Positions 1 through 9,975 of a stretch of 64,000 bases of DNA are shown here, one piece after another. Both the position numbers and the translations under genes were made by a program. This stretch comes from an uncultured Granulosicoccaceae bacterium. Its GTDB lineage: Bacteria; Pseudomonadota; Gammaproteobacteria; Granulosicoccales; Granulosicoccaceae. The number at the start of each line of letters is the position of its first letter. The stretch's first letter is position 1. The stretch lies in contig CALLLW010000010.1 in NCBI GenBank assembly GCA_938007995.1, positions 117,778 through 181,777 of the forward strand, in the 5' to 3' direction. The notes under the pieces were generated by a model, which saw nothing but the letters and a program-made list of their open reading frames with translations, ran no database searches and was not told the origin of the DNA.

Positions 1-1434
1 GCGCGCGTTGACTCTTGCAGAAGCACTGGAGTCTTCATCCGCCGCTCTCAGGGCAAGCTCAAGCTGTCCTATCGCATCTCGCGTTTCATCCAGTGAGAAG
101 TAATGATCTGCCATGGCCTCGTGTGCTGCCGTGAGCTGACCTTTGAGCTGCAAAACGGTTGCATACTTTCGATAAACCGCCGGTACAGGTCGTGTGGTGC
201 TGCGCAAATATTGTTGTATCGATCTTTCAGCAAGGCGGGTTTTGCTCTGTGGCAAAAGGGCCTCTATTAACAACTCGGTTGCCGCATAGTTGTCAGGCTG
301 CAGGTTTGTGATTGATCTCAGCAAAGACTCGGCACGCTCATAATCAAGCGTTTGCAGCGCTACCCGGGCTGCCGCCATTTTTGCGGCATTGTTATACGGC
401 TGAATAAACAACAACTTCTCAGCCAGTGGCTTAGCATCTCTGGCGCGACCGGCATCGAGGTTGAGCAATATCTGGCCGTACAATCTTGTCGATTCACTGG
501 TGCCAATATGACCGTTTTTCAGCGCACGCAGCATGTTCTGCGGATTGTCGCTGTGCAGAACCTTCAATTTCATTTGTTGAAACTGAAAGTCGGTGGTGTC
601 CTGTATACCAACCGGGTTTTGCAGCCGGTCAGCGTTATTGCGAGCCTCTGATATCCGGTTGTTGGTTAACGGGTGGGTGCGCAGAAATTCGAGCTGTTCA
701 GTAACGTTGAGTGCAATGCGCTTGCGCAAAACTTCAAAGAACTCCACCATGCCACGCGGATTGTAATTGGCGTCAGACAACAACTTGATACCGAGCCTGT
801 CGGCATCGTACTCGTTGGTGCGGGTGAAGTTAATGGCTGATTGCCGGCTCGCTGCAAGACCGGTGAGCAAGGCTGCCTGGCCGGCTTCCGGTGACGACTG
901 AGCCAGTATTATGGCCGCAAGGATTGCTGCAGCGGTCTTCACACCCTGATTGCCCTGGCTGGCGTGCAGTCTGGCAATGTGGCGTTGCATCACGTGGGCG
1001 GCTTCGTGCGCCATGACACTTGCCAGCTGTGATTCGTTTGCTGCGGCGGTGATGAGGCCGCTATTGATTCCGATAAATCCACCCGGGATAGCAAAAGCGT
1101 TTATCTCGGGATCGTTGACGATAAAGAACGTGAAGTCTTTGGCATCCACACCTGGTTGTGAGGAAACCAGTCTTTCCCCCACTTGCTGCACATAGTGGTT
1201 CAGTTCGGGATCACGCACCAGATTCAGGTGGGTGCGGATCTGGCGCATAAAGCCACGACCAATCCGTTTTTCATCGCGCGGCGACATGACCTGGTCAGCT
1301 GGCTCCCCCATTTGCGGAAGATTGAGCTTCGGGTAGGCGGCAGAGGACCCGGTGCTCAGCCCCACGCATGCGGTAAGCAGCGTTGTGGCGAGCAACCTGG
1401 TCGGTAGCTTCGTGCGAAAACGGATATTCATCAT
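1..1434 (-). CDS. bepA: BepA-like periplasmic M48 metalloprotease with TPR repeats (C-terminus cut by window edge)
   Basis: The reading frame starts at ATGATG (1434) and stays open for 478 codons to base 1, so only the end of the protein is missing; E. coli BepA has about 487 residues. The zinc motif HEAAH lies near residue 145 and a second glutamate motif (TNEYDADRLG) follows about 60 residues later, as in M48 peptidases. The C-terminal half is alanine- and leucine-rich helical repeat sequence consistent with TPRs. Known role of the family: quality control of LptD and other outer-membrane beta-barrel proteins. The N-terminus (LLATTLLTAC) has a signal peptide that could be read as a lipobox with Cys23, whereas E. 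coli BepA is soluble; this is inference. It is transcribed away from ilvI. Confidence 0.85.
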   Translation of the reverse strand, partial: MMNIRFRTKLPTRLLATTLLTACVGLSTGSSAAYPKLNLPQMGEPADQVMSPRDEKRIGRGFMRQIRTHLNLVRDPELNHYVQQVGERLVSSQPGVDAKDFTFFIVNDPEINAFAIPGGFIGINSGLITAAANESQLASVMAHEAAHVMQRHIARLHASQGNQGVKTAAAILAAIILAQSSPEAGQAALLTGLAASRQSAINFTRTNEYDADRLGIKLLSDANYNPRGMVEFFEVLRKRIALNVTEQLEFLRTHPLTNNRISEARNNADRLQNPVGIQDTTDFQFQQMKLKVLHSDNPQNMLRALKNGHIGTSESTRLYGQILLNLDAGRARDAKPLAEKLLFIQPYNNAAKMAAARVALQTLDYERAESLLRSITNLQPDNYAATELLIEALLPQSKTRLAERSIQQYLRSTTRPVPAVYRKYATVLQLKGQLTAAHEAMADHYFSLDETRDAIGQLELALRAADEDSSASARVNAR

Positions 1435-2040
1435 TAAGTGTGACAGCGTCAGCAGCTCTTAGTTTTCTATCGGCAGCCAGTTTAGCAAGCTGTGCCATTC
1501 AGCGCTCTTAACACCTCAAATCCTAAAATTAGCGGAAAGAAATGTCGAAACCAGCCTACACCGTTAACGAGGTCATACTTTTGCGTTTATCAGTGAGCAT
1601 CGATACCTGTAACTTAGTGACAATTGACAGCAAAAACGCCTGTTCATGTGATATGCGCGTCTTTTCATGAATCGTCCGTGATAGTGAACTGAAATAATTT
1701 GGTGAAACACCACTGGACGCTGAAGACATGAAATGTCATATTTCGTGCTGGGCGACAAAAGAATCGCCGAACCCTTCGTTAATTCCGGGCGAATCCGTGG
1801 GAACAGACCGTGTTGATCAGCGGCCAGCAACCACCGCAGCGCAACTTACACCGGCCACACCCAGCAAGCCGGATGCAAATCGCGTGATGTGCTCTTTGCA
1901 AGCATGTGTTGTATGGCGGCTCGTGTGGGTTGGCGACCGTACCTGCATAACGTACAAGCTTTCTCGGGCGAAGTGGTTGCAAAAGCAGCCGCGAACCAGA
2001 ACATTTATCCCCTAAACAAAGATCTTACAGGTAAATCACA
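1435..2040. other. Gene-free stretch between the divergent bepA-like gene and ilvI
   Basis: About 600 bases with no convincing coding sequence on either strand: short open frames here lack ribosome binding sites and protein-like composition. It must hold the promoters of both divergent genes. TTGACA at 1624-1629 is followed by TGATAT at 1649-1654, but the 19-base spacing is long, so I do not call a promoter. I looked for an ilv-type attenuator (a leader peptide rich in Ile, Leu or Val plus a terminator hairpin) just upstream of ilvI and did not find one. Confidence 0.5.
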
Positions 2041-3762
2041 GTGGAATTATCCGGCGGTGAGATAATCATCAGGTCACTCCAAGATGAAGGCGTTGAATAT
2101 GTCTTCGGTTATCCCGGTGGCGCAGTACTTCATATTTATGATGCGATTTTCAGACAGCAGCAGGTGCAGCACATTCTGGTGCGGCACGAGCAAGGCGCCA
2201 CACACATGGCCGATGGCTATGCGCGTGCAACAGGCAAACCGGGTGTGGTACTGGTAACTTCCGGTCCTGGTGCCACCAATGCGATTACCGGCATCGCAAC
2301 GGCACACCTTGACTCTATTCCCATGGTCATTATCACAGGCCAGGTGACATCTAAATTTATCGGCACCGATGCCTTCCAGGAAGTCGATGCCATCGGTTGC
2401 ACAAGGCCCTGCGTCAAACATAACTTCATGGTTAAGAATGTAGAAGAAATAGCCACGGTTATAAAGAAGGCGTTTTACGTTGCAACCACCGGCAGACCCG
2501 GGCCGGTAGTGGTTGACATACCTAAAGACTTCACCGCACCCAATGTAAAGATTCCTTACGAGTATCCCAAAGATATTTCCATGCGCTCCTATGCCCCGGT
2601 CAGTGGCGGTCATGTCGGTCAGGTTCGCAAGGCAGTTGAGTTACTTGCTCAGGCGAAGCAGCCGATGATTTACTCAGGTGGCGGCGTGCTTATGAGTGAA
2701 TCGCATGAAGAATTAAGGCAGCTTGTTCGTGAACTTGGTTATCCGATAACCAACACTCTAATGGGCCTCGGGGCATATCCTGCCACCGATAAACAGTTTA
2801 TTGGCATGCTCGGCATGCACGGTACCTATGAAGCAAACATGGCAATGCACAACTGCGACGTACTGCTGGCAGTCGGCGTGCGCTTTGATGATCGGGTAAC
2901 CGGTGAGATTGAGCATTTTTGCCCCAACGCTAAAATTATCCATGTGGATATTGATCCAACTTCGATCGCCAAGAATGTTGATGTTGATGTGCCAATCGTT
3001 GGTGATCTAAAAGTTGTTTTAAAGCGTATGCTCGAGTTACTGGCAGAAGACAGCCGTCGCGCCAACCCGGAAGATATCGCTGCCTGGTGGCAACAGATTG
3101 AAGAGTGGCGTGGCATAAAGAGTCTTGCTTACGAATACTCTGATGAAGTGATTAAGCCGCAGTATGTGGTGCAGAAACTATGCGAGGTCACCAATGGCGA
3201 TGCTTACGTCACTTCAGATGTTGGTCAGCATCAAATGTGGGCGGCGCAGTACTATGATTTTAATGAACCGCGGCGCTGGATAAACTCGGGAGGGCTGGGC
3301 ACCATGGGCTTCGGTCTGCCGGCGGCGCTGGGTGTCAAGCTGGCTTTTCCAGACGCGGATGTTGCCTGTGTGACTGGTGAAGCAAGTATTCAGATGTGCC
3401 TGCAGGAGTTATCAACGGCAATGCAGTACGGGTTGCCGGTCAAGATCGTTAACCTGAATAACCGCTACCTGGGTATGGTCAGGCAATGGCAGGAGTTCCA
3501 GTACGAAGGACGTTATTCAAACTCTTATGTAGATGCGTTGCCGGACTTTGTGAAACTTGCCGAGTCTTACAACCACGTAGGTATGATCATAGAAAAGCCT
3601 GCCGATGTTGAAGGCGCATTACGTGAAGCTTTCTCTATGAAAGACAAACTGGTATTCCTGGACTTTCAAACCGACGATTCGGAAAACGTGTACCCGATGA
3701 TTGAAGCCGGTAAGGGGCATCACCAGATGCGCTTGCACCCGAAGACCGGAGCGCTTAACTAA
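2041..3762 (+). CDS. ilvI: Acetolactate synthase large (catalytic) subunit
   Basis: 573 residues, normal for the family. It makes acetolactate or acetohydroxybutyrate from pyruvate and 2-ketobutyrate in branched-chain amino acid synthesis, using ThDP, Mg and FAD. The N-terminal ThDP domain has [12 protein letters not shown] and the catalytic glutamate in [16 protein letters not shown]; the FAD-binding middle domain follows; the C-terminal ThDP motif runs [12 protein letters not shown] to [13 protein letters not shown]. The motif reads G-E-A where GDG or GEG is commoner. Translation starts at GTG 2041: an in-frame TAA lies three codons upstream and the protein begins MELSGGE, typical of the family. 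Its stop overlaps the ilvH start by one base (TAATG), indicating translational coupling. Confidence 0.97.
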   Translation: MELSGGEIIIRSLQDEGVEYVFGYPGGAVLHIYDAIFRQQQVQHILVRHEQGATHMADGYARATGKPGVVLVTSGPGATNAITGIATAHLDSIPMVIITGQVTSKFIGTDAFQEVDAIGCTRPCVKHNFMVKNVEEIATVIKKAFYVATTGRPGPVVVDIPKDFTAPNVKIPYEYPKDISMRSYAPVSGGHVGQVRKAVELLAQAKQPMIYSGGGVLMSESHEELRQLVRELGYPITNTLMGLGAYPATDKQFIGMLGMHGTYEANMAMHNCDVLLAVGVRFDDRVTGEIEHFCPNAKIIHVDIDPTSIAKNVDVDVPIVGDLKVVLKRMLELLAEDSRRANPEDIAAWWQQIEEWRGIKSLAYEYSDEVIKPQYVVQKLCEVTNGDAYVTSDVGQHQMWAAQYYDFNEPRRWINSGGLGTMGFGLPAALGVKLAFPDADVACVTGEASIQMCLQELSTAMQYGLPVKIVNLNNRYLGMVRQWQEFQYEGRYSNSYVDALPDFVKLAESYNHVGMIIEKPADVEGALREAFSMKDKLVFLDFQTDDSENVYPMIEAGKGHHQMRLHPKTGALN

Positions 3763-4262
3763 TGGCTGTTAGTAAGCACGTTATTTCTCTGTTGCTTGAA
3801 AACGAGTCAGGTGCGTTATCACGAGTCGCCGGGCTATTCAGCATGCGTGGCTATAACATTGAGTCGCTCACAGTAGCGCCCACCAACGACCCGACTTTAT
3901 CGCGTACAACACTGGTCACCAGTGGAGACGATCGAACCATCGAGCAAATCACCAAGCAACTGAACAAACTGGTTGATGTAGTCCGGCTTGTCGATCTAAC
4001 TGAAACATCGCACGTAGCGTATGAGTTAATGATGATCAAGGTTCGGGCGGCAGGGCCTCAGAGAGAAGAGGTCAAGCGGCTTGCAGACATCTACAAAGGC
4101 AAAGTCGTTGATGTCACCGAAAGCACGTTCATCATTGAGCTCACCGGCAACAGTGAAAAGCTGGATTCGTTTGTGAAGACTGTTGGTGATGAGCAGATAC
4201 TTGAGGTGGTGCGCTCCGGTGCGACCGGTATTGCCCGAGGTGAACGCGGTCTGAAGGTCTAG
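3762..4262 (+). CDS. ilvH: Acetolactate synthase small (regulatory) subunit
   Basis: 166 residues. The N-terminal ACT domain (HVISLLLENESGALSRVAGL, then RGYNIESLTV) is the valine-binding module that gives feedback inhibition of the catalytic subunit; the C-terminal domain (ELMMIKVRA, GKVVDVTESTFIIELTG) is the small-subunit partner domain that stimulates catalysis. The ATG shares its first base with the ilvI stop codon, so the two subunits are made from one message. No hairpin terminator is obvious in the 200 bases before pssA, so continued transcription is possible. Confidence 0.97.
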   Translation: MAVSKHVISLLLENESGALSRVAGLFSMRGYNIESLTVAPTNDPTLSRTTLVTSGDDRTIEQITKQLNKLVDVVRLVDLTETSHVAYELMMIKVRAAGPQREEVKRLADIYKGKVVDVTESTFIIELTGNSEKLDSFVKTVGDEQILEVVRSGATGIARGERGLKV

Positions 4263-4462
4263 CCGTGTGAGGCGAGATATTGCGGCCAGGTGGCAGCTTT
4301 GGCACTTGAATCAGCTCGTGATAACACCACCATGGATGATAGCTGTCAGGTTGCAGCGTCTTGATTGCAGCCTGATACTCGTGTCATTGCCCTGTTACCC
4401 GATCGCCGTATATTGCAGCTGAATATCAGGTGACACTGCAACAAAGCCAGCTCTGAGACTCA

Positions 4463-5401
4463 ATGAACTCACCACCAGATCAGCCGAAACGTCACGACAA
4501 TACCCCCCGGATTGATTCCTTTCAATCCGGATCCGACCAGCCGGGTAACAGCGTCGGCCAGGGGCATCCTGACCACTCTAACTCTGGCCAGGCTAACCCT
4601 GACCAGGCTTTTCCTCACGTGGTCAATCCGGGGCACGGTAAACAGCATCCGGATGGCAGAGGTCGCGGTATTTACCTGTTGCCGAATCTTTTCACCACAG
4701 CGGCACTGTTTGCAGGTTTCTATGCGGTCATTGCAGCAATCAACAATCGCTTCGAATACGCAGCCATCGCGGTGCTGGTTGCCATGGTGCTGGATGGTCT
4801 TGACGGACGCATCGCACGACTTACTAACACCATGAGTGCTTTTGGCGCTGAATACGACAGTCTCTCTGATATGGTGTCATTCGGGCTGGCACCTTCACTG
4901 ATTATTTATGAATGGTCGCTGCATAATGTTACCCGGCAGGGATTCGGTCAGGCCGGATGGGTTGCAGCGTTCCTTTTTACTGCCTGCGCGGCATTGCGCC
5001 TGGCGCGATTTAACGTACAGATCGGCACGATAGATAAGAAATTCTTTAAAGGACTCGCCAGTCCGGCGGCCGCCGCCGTGCTGGTTTGTACCGTCTGGGT
5101 TTTTCATGACAACGGTTACACTGGCAGCCAGCTGACAGTGTTGGCGATGATTGTCACCATCAGTGCTGCGTTATTGATGGTATCGAACTTCCGTTACTAC
5201 AGTTTTAAGGATATTGGTGGCAATAAGCGCGTGCCGTTTTTTGTTATGTTGATGCTGGTAATGGTGTTTGTTTTTACCTCGCTTGATCCGCCCAAAGTGC
5301 TGTTCTCGGGATTTGTCGTCTATGCATTGTCAGGTCCGGTGTTTGAACTGGTACGCTGGGTTCGGCGGCGAAAACGACGCGCAGAATCTTCTTCTGCATA
5401 A
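4463..5401 (+). CDS. pssA: CDP-diacylglycerol--serine O-phosphatidyltransferase, membrane type
   Basis: 312 residues. It makes phosphatidylserine, the precursor of phosphatidylethanolamine, from CDP-diacylglycerol and serine at the inner membrane. The CDP-alcohol phosphotransferase signature is complete: DGLDGRIARL followed by G and the D-x3-D pair (EYDSLSDMVSFG), around residues 113-139. About six to eight hydrophobic segments follow from residue 75. The first 70 residues are a hydrophilic Asn/Gly/His/Pro-rich extension with imperfect repeats (GHPDHSNSG, GQANPDQAFP) that the core enzyme does not need. The membrane type (as in Bacillus and many proteobacteria) differs from the E. coli PLD-type PssA. 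In many gammaproteobacteria it follows the ilv genes, as here. Confidence 0.93.
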   Translation: MNSPPDQPKRHDNTPRIDSFQSGSDQPGNSVGQGHPDHSNSGQANPDQAFPHVVNPGHGKQHPDGRGRGIYLLPNLFTTAALFAGFYAVIAAINNRFEYAAIAVLVAMVLDGLDGRIARLTNTMSAFGAEYDSLSDMVSFGLAPSLIIYEWSLHNVTRQGFGQAGWVAAFLFTACAALRLARFNVQIGTIDKKFFKGLASPAAAAVLVCTVWVFHDNGYTGSQLTVLAMIVTISAALLMVSNFRYYSFKDIGGNKRVPFFVMLMLVMVFVFTSLDPPKVLFSGFVVYALSGPVFELVRWVRRRKRRAESSSA

Positions 5402-5416
5402 CGCTTTGGCTGCACT

Positions 5417-6082
5417 GTGACTAAACCTGACAACCAGGCCCATATTGATCGCCAGTATCTTAAGGCCATGGGCATCGACTTATGGACGTCCAGAGAGAAC
5501 GGTCAGCAGGGTCCCCAAAGCACAATGTCGAGCACAACGTCGAGCACAATGTTGCCAACAGAGTTGCCACCAGAGGCGTCAACAGGGCCGCCTGTGGGCT
5601 CAGATTCAATCGTCAAGACAAATAGATCTGTCAGGCCACTGGTTGAATTTTCTACCAGTGAAATCACAGCAGCGATCAGTAGTTTCAGGATTAACTGTGA
5701 CGAGCCAATCCGCAACGCCGAATGCCTCGTGCTTACCGAAGACCCTGAGCTTAATGATCAAAGCCGAAGCCTGCTTGGCTCAATGTTCAAGGCAATCGAA
5801 CTCGATGCCAGTGGATGGTTACAGGCAAACCTGCAGCAAACCGGTGATGGTCAATCATTGGTTGATTTTGCACAAGGCGTTAATCCAGGGGCTGTTGTGC
5901 TGATGCTAAATAGTGGTGGTGGCGATAGCGCGCTGGATCATCTGCGGGGCTTGCAGCTGAGAGTGCCAGAGGTGCCCTGGTTTGCCGTGGCGAGCTATCA
6001 CCCGCAGAACCTGCTTGACAATCCGTCTACCAAACGCCCGGCGTGGGAAGACCTGAAACAACTTCGCCAATGGCTTTCATAG
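5417..6082 (+). CDS. holD: HolD-like protein (DNA polymerase III psi subunit candidate)
   Basis: 221 residues from GTG 5417, 15 bases after pssA. The N-terminus has RQYLKAMGIDLWTSREN, resembling the start of HolD proteins, where a short peptide binds the chi subunit. After a low-complexity Ser/Thr-rich linker (residues 30-75), the C-terminal half carries SYHPQNLLDNPSTKRPAWED, like the end of uracil-DNA-glycosylase-fold proteins; psi adopts a related fold. No glycosylase active-site motif is visible. Position just upstream of rimI is the classical holD place. Psi links the clamp loader to chi and SSB. The assignment rests on these motifs and on synteny, since HolD is poorly conserved; the ribosome binding site is weak. 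Confidence 0.6.
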   Translation: MTKPDNQAHIDRQYLKAMGIDLWTSRENGQQGPQSTMSSTTSSTMLPTELPPEASTGPPVGSDSIVKTNRSVRPLVEFSTSEITAAISSFRINCDEPIRNAECLVLTEDPELNDQSRSLLGSMFKAIELDASGWLQANLQQTGDGQSLVDFAQGVNPGAVVLMLNSGGGDSALDHLRGLQLRVPEVPWFAVASYHPQNLLDNPSTKRPAWEDLKQLRQWLS

Positions 6083-6148
6083 CCAGCTGCAAGATTAGAA
6101 GGGCGGTTTGCATATCAACACTTTGCAGCGATCAATCAGTAGCAGCCA

Positions 6149-6721
6149 ATGACAACTGAAACCGAGTTGTCAATTGAGGCAATGAAAATTGCCGATATGC
6201 CGGAAGTGTTGCGTATAGAACGTGCCTGTTATGATTTTCCGTGGTCGGAAGATCTTATTCTCAATTGTCTTAAAATTGGTTATCACATACTGGTGTTGCG
6301 TGAGGCGCAGCAGATCAGGGCTTATATATTTGCAAGTAGTGCGGCAGGTGAATCACATGTACTCAATTTATGTGTTGATCCGTCACATCGTGGCAAAGGC
6401 TACGCCAAAGTGTTGTTGCAGCAGAGTATTGCAACCGTGATGGTGCATGGTGCTAAAGTGATGTTTCTGGAAGTGCGTGAATCTAACCATGCAGCGATAG
6501 CGCTCTATGAATCACTGAACTTTGTTGAGATAGGCCGACGCGACAATTATTATCGACGCAAACCGGGCCGAGACAAGCCGGGCCGAGGCAGGCCGACCAA
6601 TAATAAAAAGACCAAAAAATCACGGGGATCCGGTGCCGATTCAAACGGAGTACAGGGCAAAGAAGATGCATTAGTGATGTCGCGGGATCTAACCGTGATA
6701 ACAGATGTCAGTAATATATAA
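6149..6721 (+). CDS. rimI: Ribosomal protein bS18-alanine N-acetyltransferase, GNAT family, with long basic tail
   Basis: 190 residues; RimI proteins are usually about 150. GNAT motif A is clear: LNLCVDPSHRGKGYAKVLLQ for acetyl-CoA binding, and motif B reads EVRESNHAAIALYESLNFVEIGRR, typical of RimI. The family acetylates the N-terminal alanine of ribosomal protein S18. Residues 142-190 form an extra tail, first basic and repetitive (KPGRDKPGRGRP, NNKKTKKSRG) and then mixed, which I read as a disordered extension. The gene follows the holD-like gene by 66 bases, the usual gammaproteobacterial order. Confidence 0.9.
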   Translation: MTTETELSIEAMKIADMPEVLRIERACYDFPWSEDLILNCLKIGYHILVLREAQQIRAYIFASSAAGESHVLNLCVDPSHRGKGYAKVLLQQSIATVMVHGAKVMFLEVRESNHAAIALYESLNFVEIGRRDNYYRRKPGRDKPGRGRPTNNKKTKKSRGSGADSNGVQGKEDALVMSRDLTVITDVSNI

Positions 6722-6749
6722 CTAACCTCGCCAAACACGCTGCAGTATT

Positions 6750-8162
6750 TTACCTGCTATCAAACTGAAGCTGAATATCCTGCATGGTTTCTAGTAGCGC
6801 GTTTTCGCGCCATGCTATTTCCGCTGCGATTTGATTAAGCTGTTGCTCTCTGAGATTGAGTCTTTCTTCTTTGAGCTTTAGTCGCTCTGCTATCACATCG
6901 AGATTTTCATCACGAACTGCTGATATCTTACGTTGGATACCAGTGGCGGTTTGCAAGCCTGGATCCTGCATTGTTGAGGTTGTCGAGGGACTGTTTGCTA
7001 TTGCTTGCGTTTGCATAGCCAGGGGCTGATCAGCACTATGTGCATAGTGACCGATGACCGTATTCGTTTTCTGTTCGCAGTCAGCGATGTTTGCATCGTT
7101 ACAGTCGCTGTAGCCGGCATCGCCCCGGTTCCACACAGGTTTTGAGATCAGGTTGTTGCGGATGGTATTGCCATTGGCTTTCCATACTTCAACAACCCCC
7201 GGATACTCGCCTGCAAGCATGACGGTATTGCCTTCTACCACTACGTTACTGGCACCAATCAGACTGATACCCGTATCCGCTTCGATAAATTCGCCAACAC
7301 CTTCCTGGCCGCTAAACCTGCGATAGATGAAATTGTTTTTTACTAAACCGCCGGAATAGAGGGTGTTTAAGCCGAGTACGATCCCTCTGAATGATTCGGT
7401 AATCACGTTTCGTTCGATGATGTTTTCGCTTGCGTCATTCCACAGCAGTATGGCGGCACCACCTCCCGGGTATTGTGTGCCGCATTCGCTGTCAACCACA
7501 CAACCGCTGCCATCGCCAAAGATGTTATAGATATGGTTATCTCTGATCACCCAGTTGTTTGCGCCGTGCAGGTTGATTCCACCGTTATAGTCACCTGTGC
7601 CGGTCGGTTGCCCGTAACCGATACTTGAACACGCAATCAAACCGTTCGGCCCCATGCCGTTACCTTTGATGTGTTGTGTACCGATATCGATCAGCTCAAC
7701 GTTGTAAATCACTGTGCCGGCTGACACACCCTGTAATGAGATAGCGTGGTGATGTACATCACGAATAGTTAGATCGGCAATATGAACGTCCGGAGCCATG
7801 ACCATCAATCCTTCGGCCTCCTGTCCGTAACCACGGCCCTGAATCGTCACGTTAGAAGCGATACCGGACTTGCCGCGTAGTGTTATTGGCTTTTCCAGCA
7901 CGACTGCATAGCTGTCGTAGGTGTAGACACCGTCTTCGAGCAGTACTTCATCACCTGCTGCTGCCTGGTTGATGACCTGAATCCAGTTGTCCGGACTGGC
8001 GGTGAGCGTGTTAGCAGGGGCGCGGTAATGTGGCGACTCAATAAAAGCCGGACAATGCAGTGAGGTGCGGAGCGCTTCCGTTTCAGCCATCGCAATGGGA
8101 GATGCCGTCAGATATGCCACTAAATATAAAAGCGGTGAAAAAAAGCTTCTGAGGTATGGCAT
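6750..8162 (-). CDS. Secreted right-handed parallel beta-helix protein with C-terminal coiled coil
   Basis: 470 residues from ATG 8162. I chose this start because it opens a good signal peptide (MPYLRSFFSPLLYLVAYLTA, cleavage near PIAMA-ET); the frame extends upstream only through a TTG and an ATG without ribosome binding sites. Residues about 60-370 consist of short repeats of the NosD or pectate-lyase-like beta-helix type (PITLRGKSG, NNWVIRDNHIYNIFGDGSG, NTIRNNLI). Cysteines are placed in pairs (CVVDSECG, DCNDANIADCE), as in periplasmic or extracellular proteins. The last 50 residues (ERLKLKEERLNLREQQLNQI) are a predicted coiled coil, unusual after a beta-helix. No catalytic residues are assignable; carbohydrate binding is a guess. 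It is convergent with rimI. Confidence 0.75.
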   Translation of the reverse strand: MPYLRSFFSPLLYLVAYLTASPIAMAETEALRTSLHCPAFIESPHYRAPANTLTASPDNWIQVINQAAAGDEVLLEDGVYTYDSYAVVLEKPITLRGKSGIASNVTIQGRGYGQEAEGLMVMAPDVHIADLTIRDVHHHAISLQGVSAGTVIYNVELIDIGTQHIKGNGMGPNGLIACSSIGYGQPTGTGDYNGGINLHGANNWVIRDNHIYNIFGDGSGCVVDSECGTQYPGGGAAILLWNDASENIIERNVITESFRGIVLGLNTLYSGGLVKNNFIYRRFSGQEGVGEFIEADTGISLIGASNVVVEGNTVMLAGEYPGVVEVWKANGNTIRNNLISKPVWNRGDAGYSDCNDANIADCEQKTNTVIGHYAHSADQPLAMQTQAIANSPSTTSTMQDPGLQTATGIQRKISAVRDENLDVIAERLKLKEERLNLREQQLNQIAAEIAWRENALLETMQDIQLQFDSR

Positions 8163-8318
8163 GGATAGCGACCTGTGGTTTGCGAAATCCATTGATCGCA
8201 GTAAAGTGGAGTGCGCAGGGTAGTAAAGCGGATAATTATTGGCCAATCAGCTACAATAGCGGGCTTACTTTCGAGCTGGATTTCTGCTCGAATTCTCCCA
8301 GCCTGATTCTCCAGATTT

Positions 8319-9920
8319 ATGACCGATAGCAATCTATCCAGTGAAATAAACCGGCGCCGCACATTTGCCATTATTTCACACCCGGATGCCGGCAAGACCA
8401 CCTTAACCGAAAAACTATTGTTATTCGGTGGTGCAATTCAGCTGGCAGGTACCGTAAAAGGCCGCAAAGCCGCTCGCCATGCCACCTCAGACTGGATGGC
8501 AATGGAGCAGGAGCGCGGTATCTCGGTTACCTCCTCAGTGATGCAGTTCCCGTACAAAGACCGCATCGTCAATTTGCTGGATACACCGGGCCACGAAGAT
8601 TTCTCGGAAGATACCTACCGCACACTCACAGCGGTTGACTCCGCGCTAATGGTGATTGACGTCGCCAAAGGCGTAGAGCCACGTACTGAAAAACTGATGG
8701 AAGTCTGTCGTCTGCGCACCACGCCGGTGATGACATTCATCAACAAGCTTGACCGTGAGGGAAGAGACCCGATCGACCTGATGGATGAAGTTGAGCAAAT
8801 GCTCAACATCAGCTGTGCACCGATCACCTGGCCTATCGGTATGGGTAAGCGGTTTAAAGGCGTCTATCACCTGACCCGCAACACAGTGCATTTTTACTCT
8901 CCCACGCATGGTGGCAAGGTCCAGCAAGGTGAGGTAGTGGAAGGTCTGGATAATCCGAAGATTGATGAGATCATCGGTGCAGACATGGCACAGGAGTTCC
9001 GTGATGAGATCGAACTGGTGCAGGGTGCCAGCAACAAGTTTGACCTTGATCTGTACCGCGCAGGTAAACTCACACCGGTTTTTTTCGGTTCTGCAATCAA
9101 TAACTTTGGCATCGCAGAGTTACTGGATGATTTTGTCGAGCACGCGCCAAAGCCACAGCCGCGGGAAACTCTTACGCGTGAAGTTGACCCGCTTGAAGAA
9201 AAATTCACCGGCTTTGTCTTCAAGATTCAGGCGAATATGGACCCGCAACACCGTGATCGCATCGCTTTTATGCGTATCTGTTCCGGCAAGTATCAAAAGG
9301 GCATGAAAGCCAAACATGTTCGTATTGGTAAAGACATCAAATTTGCTGATGCACTGACTTTCTTTGCGTCTGATCGCGGCAGTCTGGATGAAGCGTACAG
9401 CGGTGACATCATCGGTGTGCACAACCACGGCACAATCAGAATCGGTGATACCTTCACCATTAATGAAGATCTGTTGTTTACCGGCATTCCTAACTTTGCC
9501 CCTGAACTGTTCAGAAGAGCGGTACTAAAAGACCCGCTTAAAATGAAACAGCTGCAAAAGGGTCTTGGCCAGTTGTGCGAAGAAGGAGCAACACAGCTAT
9601 TCAAACCGCTCAACAACAATGATCTGATACTGGGTGCAGTCGGTGTGCTGCAGTTTGATGTTGTGGCGCAAAGACTACAGGATGAATATAAAGTCGATTG
9701 TCAGTTTGAAACCATCAGCGTGCAACAGGCGCGTTGGGTAAAAGTAACAGATGACAAGATGCTGAAAGACTTTAAAACCAAGGCAGCGGCCAATCTGTCA
9801 ATGGACCATGCCGATGAACTGGTCTATCTGGCACCCACTAGAGTCAATTTGCAGATGACTCTTGAGCGATGGCCGGATATCGAGTTCATGGCAACGAGGG
9901 AGCAATCGGGCCTCGTGTAG
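8319..9920 (+). CDS. prfC: Peptide chain release factor 3 (RF3)
   Basis: 533 residues, normal for RF3, a translational GTPase that removes RF1 and RF2 from the ribosome after peptide release. G motifs are intact: [14 protein letters not shown] (P-loop), [14 protein letters not shown] (G3) and [13 protein letters not shown] (G4). The switch and effector region [12 protein letters not shown] is typical of RF3, and the remaining domains match to the end, including [20 protein letters not shown] 8319 matches the family N-terminus. It is divergent from the beta-helix gene with about 155 bases between starts. Confidence 0.97.
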   Translation: MTDSNLSSEINRRRTFAIISHPDAGKTTLTEKLLLFGGAIQLAGTVKGRKAARHATSDWMAMEQERGISVTSSVMQFPYKDRIVNLLDTPGHEDFSEDTYRTLTAVDSALMVIDVAKGVEPRTEKLMEVCRLRTTPVMTFINKLDREGRDPIDLMDEVEQMLNISCAPITWPIGMGKRFKGVYHLTRNTVHFYSPTHGGKVQQGEVVEGLDNPKIDEIIGADMAQEFRDEIELVQGASNKFDLDLYRAGKLTPVFFGSAINNFGIAELLDDFVEHAPKPQPRETLTREVDPLEEKFTGFVFKIQANMDPQHRDRIAFMRICSGKYQKGMKAKHVRIGKDIKFADALTFFASDRGSLDEAYSGDIIGVHNHGTIRIGDTFTINEDLLFTGIPNFAPELFRRAVLKDPLKMKQLQKGLGQLCEEGATQLFKPLNNNDLILGAVGVLQFDVVAQRLQDEYKVDCQFETISVQQARWVKVTDDKMLKDFKTKAAANLSMDHADELVYLAPTRVNLQMTLERWPDIEFMATREQSGLV

Positions 9921-9975
9921 TCTGCTTTTCTTCAGTGAACAGGCTTTTATTGTTGCGGCCATTGTTGATCACCGA

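Noticed and set aside
1624..1654. Sigma-70 promoter for ilvI
   Set aside because: TTGACA and TGATAT are 19 bases apart and almost 400 bases from the start, so support is too weak.
2074..2613. Long minus-strand open frame opposite ilvI
   Set aside because: It is antisense to a highly conserved gene, has no ribosome site and no recognisable protein sequence.
8163..8246. Longer N-terminus of the beta-helix protein from TTG 8246
   Set aside because: No ribosome binding site and it would place 28 residues before the signal peptide.
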